Shown piece by piece: positions 44,401 to 56,179 of a DNA stretch of 64,000 nt (positions are counted from its first letter, which is position 1; each line of letters starts with the position of its first letter). Below the pieces are notes generated by a model. The model was not told the origin of the DNA. It made no database searches and worked only from the letters and a program-made list of their open reading frames with translations. This stretch comes from Epichloe hybrida (Eukaryota > Ascomycota > Sordariomycetes > Hypocreales > Clavicipitaceae): NCBI GenBank assembly GCA_019022495.1, contig JAFEKR010000026.1:248001-312000 (forward strand), read 5' to 3'. The position numbers and the translations under genes were made by a program.

Positions 44401-47400
44401 AGGGAGAGAAGGCGGGGGAAAAAAAGAATACGGCGACGACGTTTCAAGCCAAGCCCAGTGACAAGTAGGTAGTTGTGGAAATATTATATATCCGGTTATT
44501 GATTGACCTTTTTAATACTACGCACCCGACGAAGCCGGCAAAGTCGCAGATCCCTGCCAGCACCGCATTGAGCCTTGATAGTTTGACTGGCCCGCCATCA
44601 TTCATGAATAATTCTCCATTCCCTGGATTGATCGTCATTTCTCATGTCAGGCAGGAAAGGCAATTGCAGGCAGGCAGGCAGGCAGGCAGCAAACTTGGCA
44701 GGTCAACTAAGCAGAAAATGAGCATGATGAGAAAAAAAAACAAAGCACAAAGTCCGGAGTCTGATGGTCGAGACGCATGCGGTGGAGAAGTCGACGTTTC
44801 TGCGAGATTACAGATGAGATCCATCATGTCGTGCAGCCACCGAGTCATCCGCCGGAGCCGCAGGACTTTGCTGCATCTCGAGCGACAATGACACAAAATT
44901 TGACAGAACGCACGCACAGCACGTTTGACCACATCGGGTGGTCCAGGTCCGACTCATGGGAGAAATCTTATTCGTGCGCAAGTTTCGCATCCGAGCAGCC
45001 GTGTTACCGGTGGTTCCTTGGGGGTTGCCACGCTCCGTTGCATACCTACCATGTCTTTCTGGCATGCCGGTGCCAATGGCGACGGGGGGGGATTATATAA
45101 TAATTTATGACTTTTTGACGGTGATTGATGTGGGCGAGTGCAGGGGAGGAGGAGGGTGACAGGAATGCAGAACAGGGAGAAAAGAAGGGGTGTGCTGCAG
45201 CATTCCAATGGCCGGCCGAGCCTGCTCCATGTATCTGACTTCTTCTTCTGCTTCTTCTGCTTCTTCTTTTCCCCTCCGAGAAACAGCATGACTGGTGCCC
45301 CTTTTTTCACTCCCATTGTTGACCTTGCTCCGCACGCTCAGGGCACACGCAGTCTTGCAGGATCCATTCATATCATGTTGCTTCAACCAACGTCCGTCCC
45401 TTGTGCCAAGAATAAAGTGCGGATGGATGCGGATGCGGCAATCGCCACTTCACCCTTTTTCAACAGTTCAGGCACGAAAAAAGCATGGGAGTAGAATAAT
45501 ACATATATATATATAGCAGGATCTAACAACGGTGCGGGGACCAAAACAACAAAGTGCCCGAGATATGTATGTAATCGATGCTATTAATAACATGGCAATC
45601 CATGTTCCATCTGTCATGGTTCACATGTACCAAGTACTCCGTATATCGCAAGGCTAAAATAATCCGTATTTAGCTGACAAGCAACCGACAAATGGACCGA
45701 TGGACCGATGACGACGAAACATGGAACTGTTTGTACACTTGGAATCTCCCCGCGTGCAAACGCCACTACGCTCGAGACGTCTCGCCATCGCATCAGCAAG
45801 CAATTCTGCTGCAGGAAACATGACAGTCCCCTCTGGCCCCGTGCAAATTTTCAGGAAGACGAGCAATTGAGGTGAGGCTTGCTTGCATGCATGCATGCAC
45901 TCTACACGAATCGCTCCCTCAGTGGCAGGCGCAATCGATCTCGATTGTAAAATCGCTTCTTCTTCTTCTTCTTCTTCTCTGCTTTGCATTGCATTGATGA
46001 ATGAATGGTGTTTGATTCCCGGACTGCATGCACCAGATGCTTGCAGGAAGGAGCTAATGCAGCTAGCTACTGTCTTGCTATCAGCCCCCATATTTTTATC
46101 TTATTATATCATGCCCGGTCTTGTTATGGGGGGTTTTTTTTTCTTTTGGTTTTTCTTGCTGTCAACGGGATGCGGCGAGGCGGCAGAAAATCGGTGTGCA
46201 AAATCTCCTTGCTCGCATTCGATTCTCATCATGTAGTCCATACATGACCATCTTGCAAAGAGAGCGGCTACCATTTGGAGACATGGACAGACCGCCATGA
46301 GACGAGGCAGGAGCGATATTGTGTACAATGATCCGTCCGTTGCACGGATTACGGACTACAGACGATAACAGGATAAGAGACATGTCGATGCAGGGGTGTG
46401 CACATGTTGTGGATGCAGACACGGTCCCGTTTAGGTTGTCATGAGAGACAAGAGCGTGGGATCACGCAGCCAAGGGGCATGGGCCGGTAGGGAGGGTCCA
46501 ACGGTCCACAATGGCACACAATTGAAAACATTTGCATGGCGGCATGGGGCATGGGACGGCCGACACGAGACATGGATGGACCATGGTCCATGTGTGTGGA
46601 TTCGTGCGCTCAAATGCCCGCCACGCGCCATGAATCCCATCTTTGCGCACCTGGCTGGCCTTGCTGGCTTGCTGATCTCGTGCCATTCTCCACACTCAGT
46701 TCAGCTTGCTTTCGACGTCGGTTGATATTCCATTGCTGCAGGCAGGTGCAGGCAGGTTGCTGAAAAAACATTCAGCAGCAAAGCAGACCAATGTGAACCA
46801 CGGGGAGGGCCCCCCGAGGGGACTGGGGCGACCGCCGCCGAGCCCTGCCCTGCCTGGTCAGGGCGCCAAAAGTGTGGGCTGCGACCGCCATAACACCCCA
46901 ATACATCCCAATCAGCAGGGCGCTCACCTCTGCTGGATCGCCTGGTGACCAGGGTCTTGTGTAATTGCGCTCGGCACCAGGAAACCCTCGTTATTAGTCA
47001 TTGGCCGCCAGTCACACCCAACCCTGGTCTCGGAGCCCGTTGCGTGGCGTTATCTCTGGCGTGCAGCCGGACAAGCACGCAAGGCGAAGAAGCACCGCTT
47101 GTTCGGCCGCGCCTCTCATCCATCACCCTCACTCACCAGGCGATTCCGTTAGTCGTCGGTCGTCGGTCGTTAGTGATGCGATGGGTGCTTTTGTCGCGCC
47201 GCCCACCCCTGCAAAGTCCCATCTCGGCTGGCACGCCTGTTATTTGAGTATGCAGCCCGCTCCTTCCCAGTCCTTCCCAGGGACCCCTCCTTCCCGAATG
47301 GACCCCTTCTTGAATCTCTCAACCTGCCCTCGACTTCCCTCCTCTCTCTCCCCTTTCTCTGTGCAACCATCGAGGCGCGAAACGGGCCTGCATCCTCGAC

Positions 47401-48311
47401 AACGCTTTTCTCCTCGATTCCATCTCGGGGCTTGAAATAGCCTCATGTCCTTACACCACCTCCTCTTGGCTTGAGTACGGATGTCGCCTTGATTCTGACG
47501 ACACTTTGGCCGACTTGCTCAGAGTTCTGGTCCTTGCGAGGTGAGTCATCCGCTGCAAAAATCGTTTGTTGTTGTCGCCGCTCCTCTGCACTTGCGGTGT
47601 TTTGTTGTCTATCCACCCTGGTTATAGAACATGTCCACTTTACGACCAAACCACTCTTGTTCGCTTTTCGTGCTTCTTGTTTGCATGAACGTCAAAGTTT
47701 ACTTTGCGTCATCGCTGCCTTATTCGAATGCTTGTTTTTTATTTTCCCATCCTGTTGCTGCTTGTGAACAGCCTTCGTTGCCTCGCGATCCGTTCGTTGG
47801 TCGTCCCATGCAACCGACCTCAATTTTTTTTTTCCCCGTCTCTCTGCGGAGGTCCATAGCTCTGTTCCTTCTTCATTGTGCCGTCACACTGTGAAACTCT
47901 CTCATTTTTGGTACACCTGTGAATGTATCAAAGCAACAGCATTGCCGCGATTCCTTGTCTGAACCCCGGGAGACTTGTAATTATCCTCACAGCGCTCGGA
48001 ACTGGACATCGTTTGCACAAACCTATCCATAACACCCAAGACGACGGACTTGACTTGACTGTTCAGTACACTGTGGATGGCACCAGTTTTTGTTCAAGAC
48101 GTGGTTTGTGTTCGACCTTTGGCTATCCTTGTCCGCTAACTTGCATCAGCAGGCCAGACCGGTGTCATCTGGAACGACAACTTCCAGCGGCGCGTTGAGG
48201 ACTGGGACGAAAATCTGTCCTACTCGTTCTGTCTCTCTTGCCCTTTCGACATTTTCATACGCCGAACCCCCCCCCGGTTGTTTTATACGTGTGAGGGAAA
48301 ACATCGACAGC
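41499..48311. other. 6.8-kb region without recognisable genes, rich in simple repeats
   Basis: No ORF has a domain, consistent coding composition or a credible splice pattern. It contains GCAG repeats (~44673-44694), CACACG repeats (~43937-43960), TTC-rich tracts (45237-45270 and ~45957-45978), alternating GCAT (45885-45899), homopolymer C runs (~43361-43370, ~43765-43774) and several TACTCCGTA/TACGGAGTA-like motifs (44110-44118, 45635-45643 and variants). The right end (47200-48311) is pyrimidine-rich and probably promoter and leader of the LRR gene. Long noncoding RNA or regulatory DNA are possible but nothing in the sequence proves either. Confidence 0.55.
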
Positions 48312-50958
48312 ATGGATTCTGAGGACGGAGAACATTTCATAAAGGTAAATTGACGAGGTCCATGCGCCGACAAGGCATACGAATTACTTCTTTGATACGT
48401 GACAAAGCTGATCTAACTTTTTTTCCCTTCTTCGTGTTGATTAGCAACTGGCCGCCTTTGTGCGCACCCATGAGAAGGCTCTCGCCAATGCCTTGCAATT
48501 TCAGCGCCGCGAGGTGCGCCATCGAACGTCCCAAAGCACAAGTGCAGCCACGATCCCCTCATACCCGACATTGCCAGAACGGCCTTCAACCTCTTCCTCC
48601 TCAACTGGCTCGCTGGCTGCGGCCTTCTCATTGGGCTCTCTCAATTTCACGTCGCATAACGTGAGGTCGGCAAAATTGGCTCTTACCCCTCATCACCTCT
48701 TTTATCTGCTCTCTCGGTTCGAGGACCTAGGCATCAATGTCGGTCCCATGAAAGTGCGCCTCGAGAACCTCCATGATAGTTCCCTATCCACCAACTATGT
48801 TTCATTTCTGGGCAATACTCAGCGAGCTCGTAGCCGCAGCGCTGACGTGGGGTCGATACACTCCGTCTCTAGCATGCGCAGTGTCGTGTCGGGCATGTCT
48901 GCCTTGTGGAACAGCTTGGGAATCGGTGCAAGCATATCTGCTGCGCGAACTGAACGGCAAAAGGCGGCCATTCAAGCCGACCTCAAGTACTTGTACTCTG
49001 CCTTCACCAAGATTCCGTGCCTCAAACTTGCCCCTGACTGGCGAGCAAGGCTGATAAGTGGTTACGAGGAATTTCCATTCGACTCTGCAGTACCTATATA
49101 TGTTTTCAAAAATCTGCAAGCTCTCGAGATAAACAGTCTCGACTTTCGTCAGTTCTTTGGCTGGGATCGTCTTGCCGATCAGCTTCGATCTCTCACCCTG
49201 AAGCATGCGGGGATCGAAGACCCTGCCGACATTTTAATCGACATCGTTCTGGATGATATGGACAAGAGGCGTCGTCGGACTTCCAAATGCCAAGCGTCAC
49301 CAACCACGACTTGGGCCGCCGCCAACAGCCCTCGCCGTAGTCCCATGATACCATCCCCCGAGCTTGTCAGAGCTGCCTCAGCTCCTGGGTCTCCCGAACA
49401 CCGAACTCTCCTCGCCGAGCTTCGCCTCGGCTCCATGACACCGAACGAGCCGGTGGTGGAAGACAGTGAAAGCTCCGATACTGCCAGGCCCTCGCTGTCT
49501 CGCGAAGACAGGGACAATTTTGCTCCTCCATCCCCAAGCAAATTTTCCCGACCTCGAAGCATTAGCCCAACCCGTCCAGCAAGCTCCAGAAATAACTCTT
49601 CGCAAGTGAGATCATCTCAGCAGCGCATCAAACGTTCTGGCTCAGGAAGCTCTCATTCAAGCCTCTCCGAGTCCTGGCACCATCATACACGGGGGAGTTC
49701 TGGCAATCTCTTGGCCATGGGTATTCTGCCAGCGTCTAAATGGCGCTTTTTACGACACCTCAGCTTAGCTGACAATGCCATCACATCTATTCCCCCTTGC
49801 AGTTTGGCACCTCTCTCGAACACGCTCTATTCACTCGACCTGTCATCCAATCTCTTCAGCCAGATTCCCGATAGTCTAGCTACACTTACAGCACTCCGTG
49901 CCTTGAATCTTTCGCATTGCATGATCGATTCGCTGCAATCCCTGACTCGCAACCCACTCCCCGCCATCACCGCCCTCAACCTACGAGCGAACAGATTACA
50001 ATCTCTGGCTGGAACAGAGAAGTTGTATCCGTTAGAGCGGCTTGATCTCCGAGACAACCATCTCGCCGACCCACTCGAACTTGCCAGGTTGACCGGCATC
50101 CCGGATATTCGCGAAGTCTGGCTGGAAGGCAATCCCTTCACACGGACCCATAAGGATTACCGCATGATTGTCTTCAATCTCTTCAGGGGCGCCCCCGGCT
50201 ATACGGAGGACATTGTTATCGATGGCACTGGCCCAAGCTACGCGGAGAAGCGCCTGTTGCTTGAGAGGGCTCCAATTCCTGACTCTGTACCCGTGGTCAA
50301 GCCTAAGCCTGCCAGTGGTCCCACTGTGGTAGATGTTAGCAAGCCTGCTATAATTCACAATGAGCTCAAAGAGCCACTCGTGTTTCGCAAAGAGCGGCCT
50401 GTGGCTAAGGCTGTTAAAAGTGAAGCAAATACGAGCTCTACCCGACGTCGCAAGGTGTCCAAGAGACGTATCGTCGATCTTGCAACGGGCGATGGCGCCA
50501 CGTCTTCCTCTCCAACGGATTCTAAGAAGGAGACTGCGAAGGTCACAACAAAGATTTTGAACAGCAATCATTCAGTGTCGCCGCAAGCTTCAAAGATTGC
50601 ATTGCCGCCACTTGTGTTATCAGACGATGGCAAGAACAAGTCTCCTACAGCTTCCTCCGAAAGACCGCCCGCGCCAGTCAGACCACACTCCTTTGATGAC
50701 ATGGCAATTACGGAACAGCCGATGCAGTCTCAGGACTGCTGGGACACCAGTGGTGAGATGTATCGTCGCAAAATCGAAGCCTTGCGCGACAGAGTTGGCA
50801 GCGGCTATCTAAGTGTGTTGAGTGAGGAGAGCTGGGATGGGAACACGAGTCCATTCTTGTCTTCTGGTGTCCCGTCTGTTGGATCGCTCCGAACTGGTCA
50901 CGTATCTCATCACGTACCTCAAGCCCAAGCCGTCCACAGCGGCCGCACTTTGGGCTGA
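48312..50958 (+). CDS. Leucine-rich-repeat protein, possibly STK11IP (LIP1)-like
   Basis: Two exons, 48312-48344 (11 codons, MDSEDGEHFIK) and 48445-50958, give 848 residues; the phase-0 intron has GTAAAT and acceptor TTAG. The N-terminal ~280 residues form a conserved-looking domain (LTPHHLFYLLSRFEDLGINVGPMKVRLENL; YVFKNLQALEINSLDFRQFFGW). A Ser-rich, probably phosphorylated linker follows. Residues ~440-575 are four or five LRRs (LRHLSLADNAITSIP, LYSLDLSSNLFSQIP, LRALNLSHCMIDSL, ITALNLRANRLQSL, LERLDLRDNHLADP) capped by an LRR-C-like VWLEGNPFTRTHKDYR. The C-terminal 250 residues are basic and disordered (TRRRKVSKRRI). LRRs serve protein binding. The combination resembles LKB1-interacting protein, but the match is from memory of architecture and uncertain. 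Confidence 0.78.
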
Positions 50959-52490
50959 GTTTAAACGTTTATGGGGTGACCTCAGTGCTACTGTCCTTTT
51001 GCGCCCACCAAGTTATCCTTTGATTGATACCCCTACGAAGCGAAATCCCTTGTTCCACACTTTCAGCAGTTGGAGCGTTTGCCTTTTGCTCCTCGTTGCT
51101 TTGACTTCATATGGATGCTATGTCCTGTGAAATGATTCTTGACATTTAATACACCCCTTTTGAGTTTTGATGTTGGACTCTTTTTTTTTTCTTAGGTTGG
51201 TAACATGGCTTATGGAACGAATTTACGAAGCATAGCGATTTCGGCGCTCGGGTTTCTGTTTGTCAAATCGGTGGCTTTGGTCTTTTTACCCAGTCTGGCT
51301 TTTATAAGCTTCAGCTCTGTTTGAACGAAGCCGTCTTGGTTTCACATATGGGTGGAACCTTGTCTTTTGTCGTTTGGTGGGTTCAGGTGGGTGTTGACCG
51401 TTTTGTTTGCCGCTTTGTGCCTGAAGAGAAAGTGGATGATGGTTGTCTTGGCATGTTGTTTCATCTTGCCATGTGAAAGACTTGGCGCCGGACGAGGCCA
51501 AAGAAAAAAAAATCCTACGCTATGGCGTATGGGCAAATATTTTTTTTTTTTTTTGGCAAATCCAACGACAACGACTAGTTAGAGTGCCGGTTCTGGCAAT
51601 GGAATAATAGAGCAAAGCATTGGCTGATCATGAATCTGTTTCGAGGTTTTCTAAATTTATGAAAAAGCATTTGTTCGTACTGCGTCATGCGCGCAATGTA
51701 ATACCATGGCTGCAGTGGGCGCCTCCGCACGTGCCGTCATCAGATGAGGCACCCACCACCCATTGGCGTGCCAAGTTTGCGATTTTTACTCTGCTTCGAA
51801 ATGTTCAAGAAGTCGGCTTCGCCTTTTCAAAGCCACACGTCCACGTTCCTGGGCTTCTGCTTCCATCACGGGGTGATTGGCCGAACCAAGACCAACTCGT
51901 GACATGGCGAATTGCGCCGGAAGAACCATATTTCTCGGCTCGTTCCCCAGACACGAACTGCAGGTGCGATGGCGTCCATCATATTGGCCAAAAGTGGTAG
52001 AGCAAGGTGGCGCTGCTGCTGACTAAGTCAGATGTGCGCTCACTAATAGCCGAAAGAAGCCAAGGAGTCCATCCACGCCGTGCCGTGGGTAAGTATTGGT
52101 GGCGGAAGGTGTTCAAAGTGGTCCGTGCGCTGCGACTTCACGCGTTATCTGTTTTTCGCTCTCCCCCGACGACAGATGGCCTCCCGACGACGTATCAACG
52201 AGCCACTGCTCAATATCGGCTTTTTCCATCCCTTTGCGCCACGACGAGACTCGTTTTTCAGTCAATCAAGTCACCAGATATATGCGAACTTGAGTCTACG
52301 GGCGTCAACACGGGGTTCTGAAATGATCGCCTACCCCGCCTCTGCCCCTTGACAAGGTCGCGCGCAATTTGGCCCCCCCCCCCTGGTTCCTTCTCTTCAA
52401 GACGACGCTGCTTGCCACGACAAATTTCATTATTGGATTGGATCGAAACGGAGCATTTGCGTCAAGTTGAGCAGAGTGCGCAATCCAGCC
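50959..52490. other. Intergenic region between LRR and NTO1-like genes
   Basis: 1.5 kb without a supportable gene. T homopolymers at ~51181-51190 and ~51540-51554 and a C run (~52373-52383) occur. The 50822-51130 open frame continues past the LRR stop in another frame and has no support. Confidence 0.5.
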
Positions 52491-55400
52491 ATGGCTCCTG
52501 CCTCGCCAACGCCAAGAAGGACGCCAACGGGCCGCCCTCGTGGCCGCCCTCCCGGATCGACGAACGCGGCGCGCGCGGCAAGACAAGCTCTATCTGCCGG
52601 GCCTGTCACAGAGCCACCACCGAAACGGCGAAGGTATATTCCCGGAGGGCCTGGAGGCGGTGGTAGATTTATAGACGCAGATGAGTTGGACGTTCCAGCT
52701 CCGACTTCAGTACCTAGATCACGGTCGACTGCGATGCGAAGCGTCCTGAATGGACCGTCACCATCGCTCGCATCTCGGCGAGAGAGAAGCACTCGATCCC
52801 GCGCGTCTGCAAGTGAGGAACTAGAAGAAATGAGATGGGGTACCGCTGCTGCTGTGGCGGCCTCGGTCAAGCAAGCTGAAGATTACAAACCGCGAGAAGA
52901 GCGGAGTTGGGAAGAATTCCATCCACATCTCGATATAGAAAAGACGTTCATGGTTTTCTCTGCGGATGATGTTGATGGCATCTCCAAAGGTTCGCCTGGT
53001 GCCCCTGCGGCGCAACAATCAGGCACACCATTGGCAAATGGATCCATGACTCCGTCGCGGCAAATCAATCCTGCCTCGACGGGGACGACTCCGAACCCTC
53101 AGGGAAACACCGAGACCAATCTGTTTGATACACAACTAGGAACTCCATCAAGGCGGTCGAGGCGACCGACGCGTGAGGTCGTCAGCTTCTACACGTCTCG
53201 GCCATCAGACCTGGCAATGACCCCTCGAACGCCTAAAATACTACCCATATCCAATCAAACTCCCAAAGAAAAGCTGGACCTCAAGTTGCCATCCTACCGT
53301 AAAACAAACCGCATTGAGCTATTTGAGAGCAAGACTTTTGGCCAGGCACGTTATGTCGACAAGGCGATGAGCAACGTCGGCTATCAAGAGAGCGACGAGT
53401 TCATCCGTCCCGATGCCACACTGATCAAGGCCATTGATACCAATGCAGAAGAGGATCTCGACCTTGCGCCTGTCAACAGCAACGACGACCATTCTCATCA
53501 TTCTAGGCTTGGCCGCGTTGAGTATGACATGGATGAGCAGGACGACATGTGGCTGGAACATCTCAATGCCCAGAGAAAGCAGAATGAGCTCGAGGCCATC
53601 ACGAGAGAGGTCTTTGAAATTACAATCACAAAGATTGAGAAAGAGTGGCATTCTCTCGAGAAGAGAATACCAAAACCCAACCCAAAGCCCCCGCAGACAC
53701 ATCGACCCAGATCCAGTTCTGCTGCGGCAGTCAATGGTGAGACGCAATCTGGAGAGGAGCCGGATAGCAAGTGCGCAATCTGCGACGATGGCGACTGTGA
53801 GAACACAAACGCAATCGTCTTCTGCGACGGTTGCAATCTGGCTGTGCATCAGGAATGCTACGGTGTGCCGTTCATCCCTGAAGGCCAATGGCTCTGCCGC
53901 AAATGCCAGCTCTGTGGCCGAGGCATTCCTGTAAGGACAACTCGCGCCAGCTTCCCTACCGTCGACACACAAGAAGAATGTCCTTTGCTAACTCGAGTTA
54001 CATTATAGACATGCATCTTCTGCCCCAATACAGACGGCGCGTTTAAGCAGACCAACTCCTCCAAGTGGGCGCATCTGCTCTGCGCGATGTGGATTCCGGA
54101 GATATCGTTGGGCAACCACACGTTCATGGAGCCGGTGATGGATGTGGAAAAAGTGCCAAAAACAAGGTGGAAGCTGTCCTGCTATATTTGCCGCCAAAGG
54201 ATGGGCGCGTGCATTCAGTGTTCCAACAAGAACTGCTACCAGGCTTTTCATGTCACATGCGCCAGAAGAGCCAGGCTCTACTTGAAAATGAAGACTAGTC
54301 ATGGTGCTCTGGCTGTTTTGGATGGCAACATGGTCCTCAAAGCCTTCTGTGACAAGCACTGCCCACTGGACTACAGCAAGGAGAATAATGTTCACCAGGC
54401 AGCTCGATCAGCCAAGAAGTTCTACAAGAGAAACATGAGGGGGCGTATATGGGCAGACAGTCTGGCCATGGCTAATGTCATTGCTGCTCAGCAGCGAAGC
54501 TTGCTGACAGAGGTTCCTGCCAACGCGCAGGCGGACAGTGCAAAGAATCTCTCGGCCGCAGCAGATAGAAAGAAGAACGACCAGCCGCCCAAGAATATGT
54601 GGAAGCTTCCGTCTGGTGCGCCAATTATTCCTCAAGCTGTCTTCGACATCGTTGAAGCGTCCATTCAACGATTCCCGTTCCGCAAACGCAAAGACTTTCT
54701 GAGCGAAGCATGTCGCTACTGGACACTAAAACGGGAAGCCCGGCGTGGCGCGGGCTTGCTCAAGCGCCTTCAGCTGCAAATGGAGACCTTTTCGTCCATG
54801 GAGCTTACCAGGCGAGACTTCTCATCGATGGGACCGAACGGCAAGGCGCGTCTGGCGCGGCGAGTTGAGTTTGCCGAGATGATACTCAAGGATCTAGAAC
54901 AGCTCAAAGATCTTTCGGAGAGAATTGTGCAGCGGGAACAGATCAAGGCCGACGCGGCCGAGCTTGAGCACGAGTTTGTGGACGAGTGCTATTTTCCCGT
55001 GGCTAAGCACCTGCCCGCCGCGATTGAGAAGGCTATATCGTACGTACATTTCAAAACATGTTCTTGTATTTTCTTTTTACGCAGCAAGAGCAAGAGTGCT
55101 AAGTGTCGTGTGTTTGCAGCTTGGACAAGGACTTGTTCACGAATGGCTTGGATGATTTGCAGTCCCGTGTCAATCGGCGGTTCTATACCAGTGCCATGGC
55201 ATTCGCCCAGGACTTGGGAGACGTCATCGGTACAAGAATCGCAAATGCCCCTAGTTCTGCACACCGAGGCGGCGAGCCACGAACCGAAGTCGGCGACGCA
55301 TCCCCTGCCAAAACGAACTTCTCTGATATCCGGGAACGGCGCAAGCTTGGCAAGCGTATCCTCAAGGCGGTGCAGCCCCTTTTGGAGGCGGCTCTACGGG

Positions 55401-56179
55401 TCGAATCCGAGATCTCAAACAAACCGTATGAAACGCTGCAGAAAGAGCTGGATAACCTTGTTGAAGCAAGCATTGACACGTCAAGAATCGCCACGACCTC
55501 GGACACGACAAAACAGGAAGAGGGGGAAGATACCATCATGGTCGACGCTGTAGACTCGTCGGAAATTACCGTCAAGAGCGGTCCCATCGATGCAGGTGCC
55601 AGTGGGGATCCAGACGCCGATGGTGACCCCATGGACACGGCCGAGGACGGTGCGGAAGGCCAAGATGCGGGCAACATTCAGGTCAACACGTCTGGCCTAG
55701 GCATCGTCAATGTCAAGTCGGAAGAGCCGCCCGCAGCATCACCAAGGAAGAGCAAGCGAGGCAGAAGCAACGGCCCTCCAACATCCGAGACACCGCCCGG
55801 AAGCGAAGAATATGCCAACCTGGCCCCGTCTGACGTTCAGACAGGACCTCCCACGCCCCCGCAATCCAACGGAAGCTTGGGCAAAGAACCCTTGGATCCC
55901 TTGACTGATGGAGGCGTCCTGTGGTACCTCAAGTCGATGCAACCACAGGGTACCTCCATTCTCGGAGAACACTGGGTCGGTGGGCGCGATGCCGTGCGGA
56001 TGCTAAGTGAGGAACTGACCGACCTCGATGACGAAGAGCTTAAGGGGCTCCGAGCCGAAGTCGATGAGTCCGTCAAAGCTGCAGGCTTAGATCTAAACGG
56101 TCTGTCGGACACGGGTTCCACGAAAGCGAAAGCCTCGGCCAAGCCCAGAAAGAGAAGAGCTTCCGGAAGGCGGAGATGA
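52491..56179 (+). CDS. NTO1/BRPF-like PHD-finger scaffold of a MYST acetyltransferase complex
   Basis: Three exons, 52491-53930, 54009-55039 and 55120-56179, encode 1176 residues. Introns: GTAAGG with CTAAC branch and acceptor ATAG, then GTACGT with acceptor GCAG. NTO1 is the BRPF-type subunit of the NuA3 H3K14 acetyltransferase complex in chromatin. Order of elements: basic AT-hook-like start (TGRPRGRPPGS), an Enhancer-of-Polycomb-like region ending in VEYDMDEQDDMWLEHLNAQR (~residues 340-370), a PHD finger at ~427-480 (CAICDDGDCENTNAIVFCDGC..QECYGVP), then an extended PHD to ~600 (CIFCPNTDGAF..WAHLLCAMWIPE..CYICRQRMGACIQC..FHVTCAR..FCDKHC). The first intron separates the two. Further on comes a bromodomain-like segment (FTNGLDDLQSRVNRRFYTSAMAFAQDL) that lacks clear acetyl-lysine-pocket residues. 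The basic tail may be a nuclear signal. Confidence 0.88.

Noticed and set aside
48460..53000. A biosynthetic or defence gene cluster in the window
   Set aside because: Neighbouring genes are unrelated housekeeping loci with independent promoters; no backbone enzyme, NLR or het gene was found.
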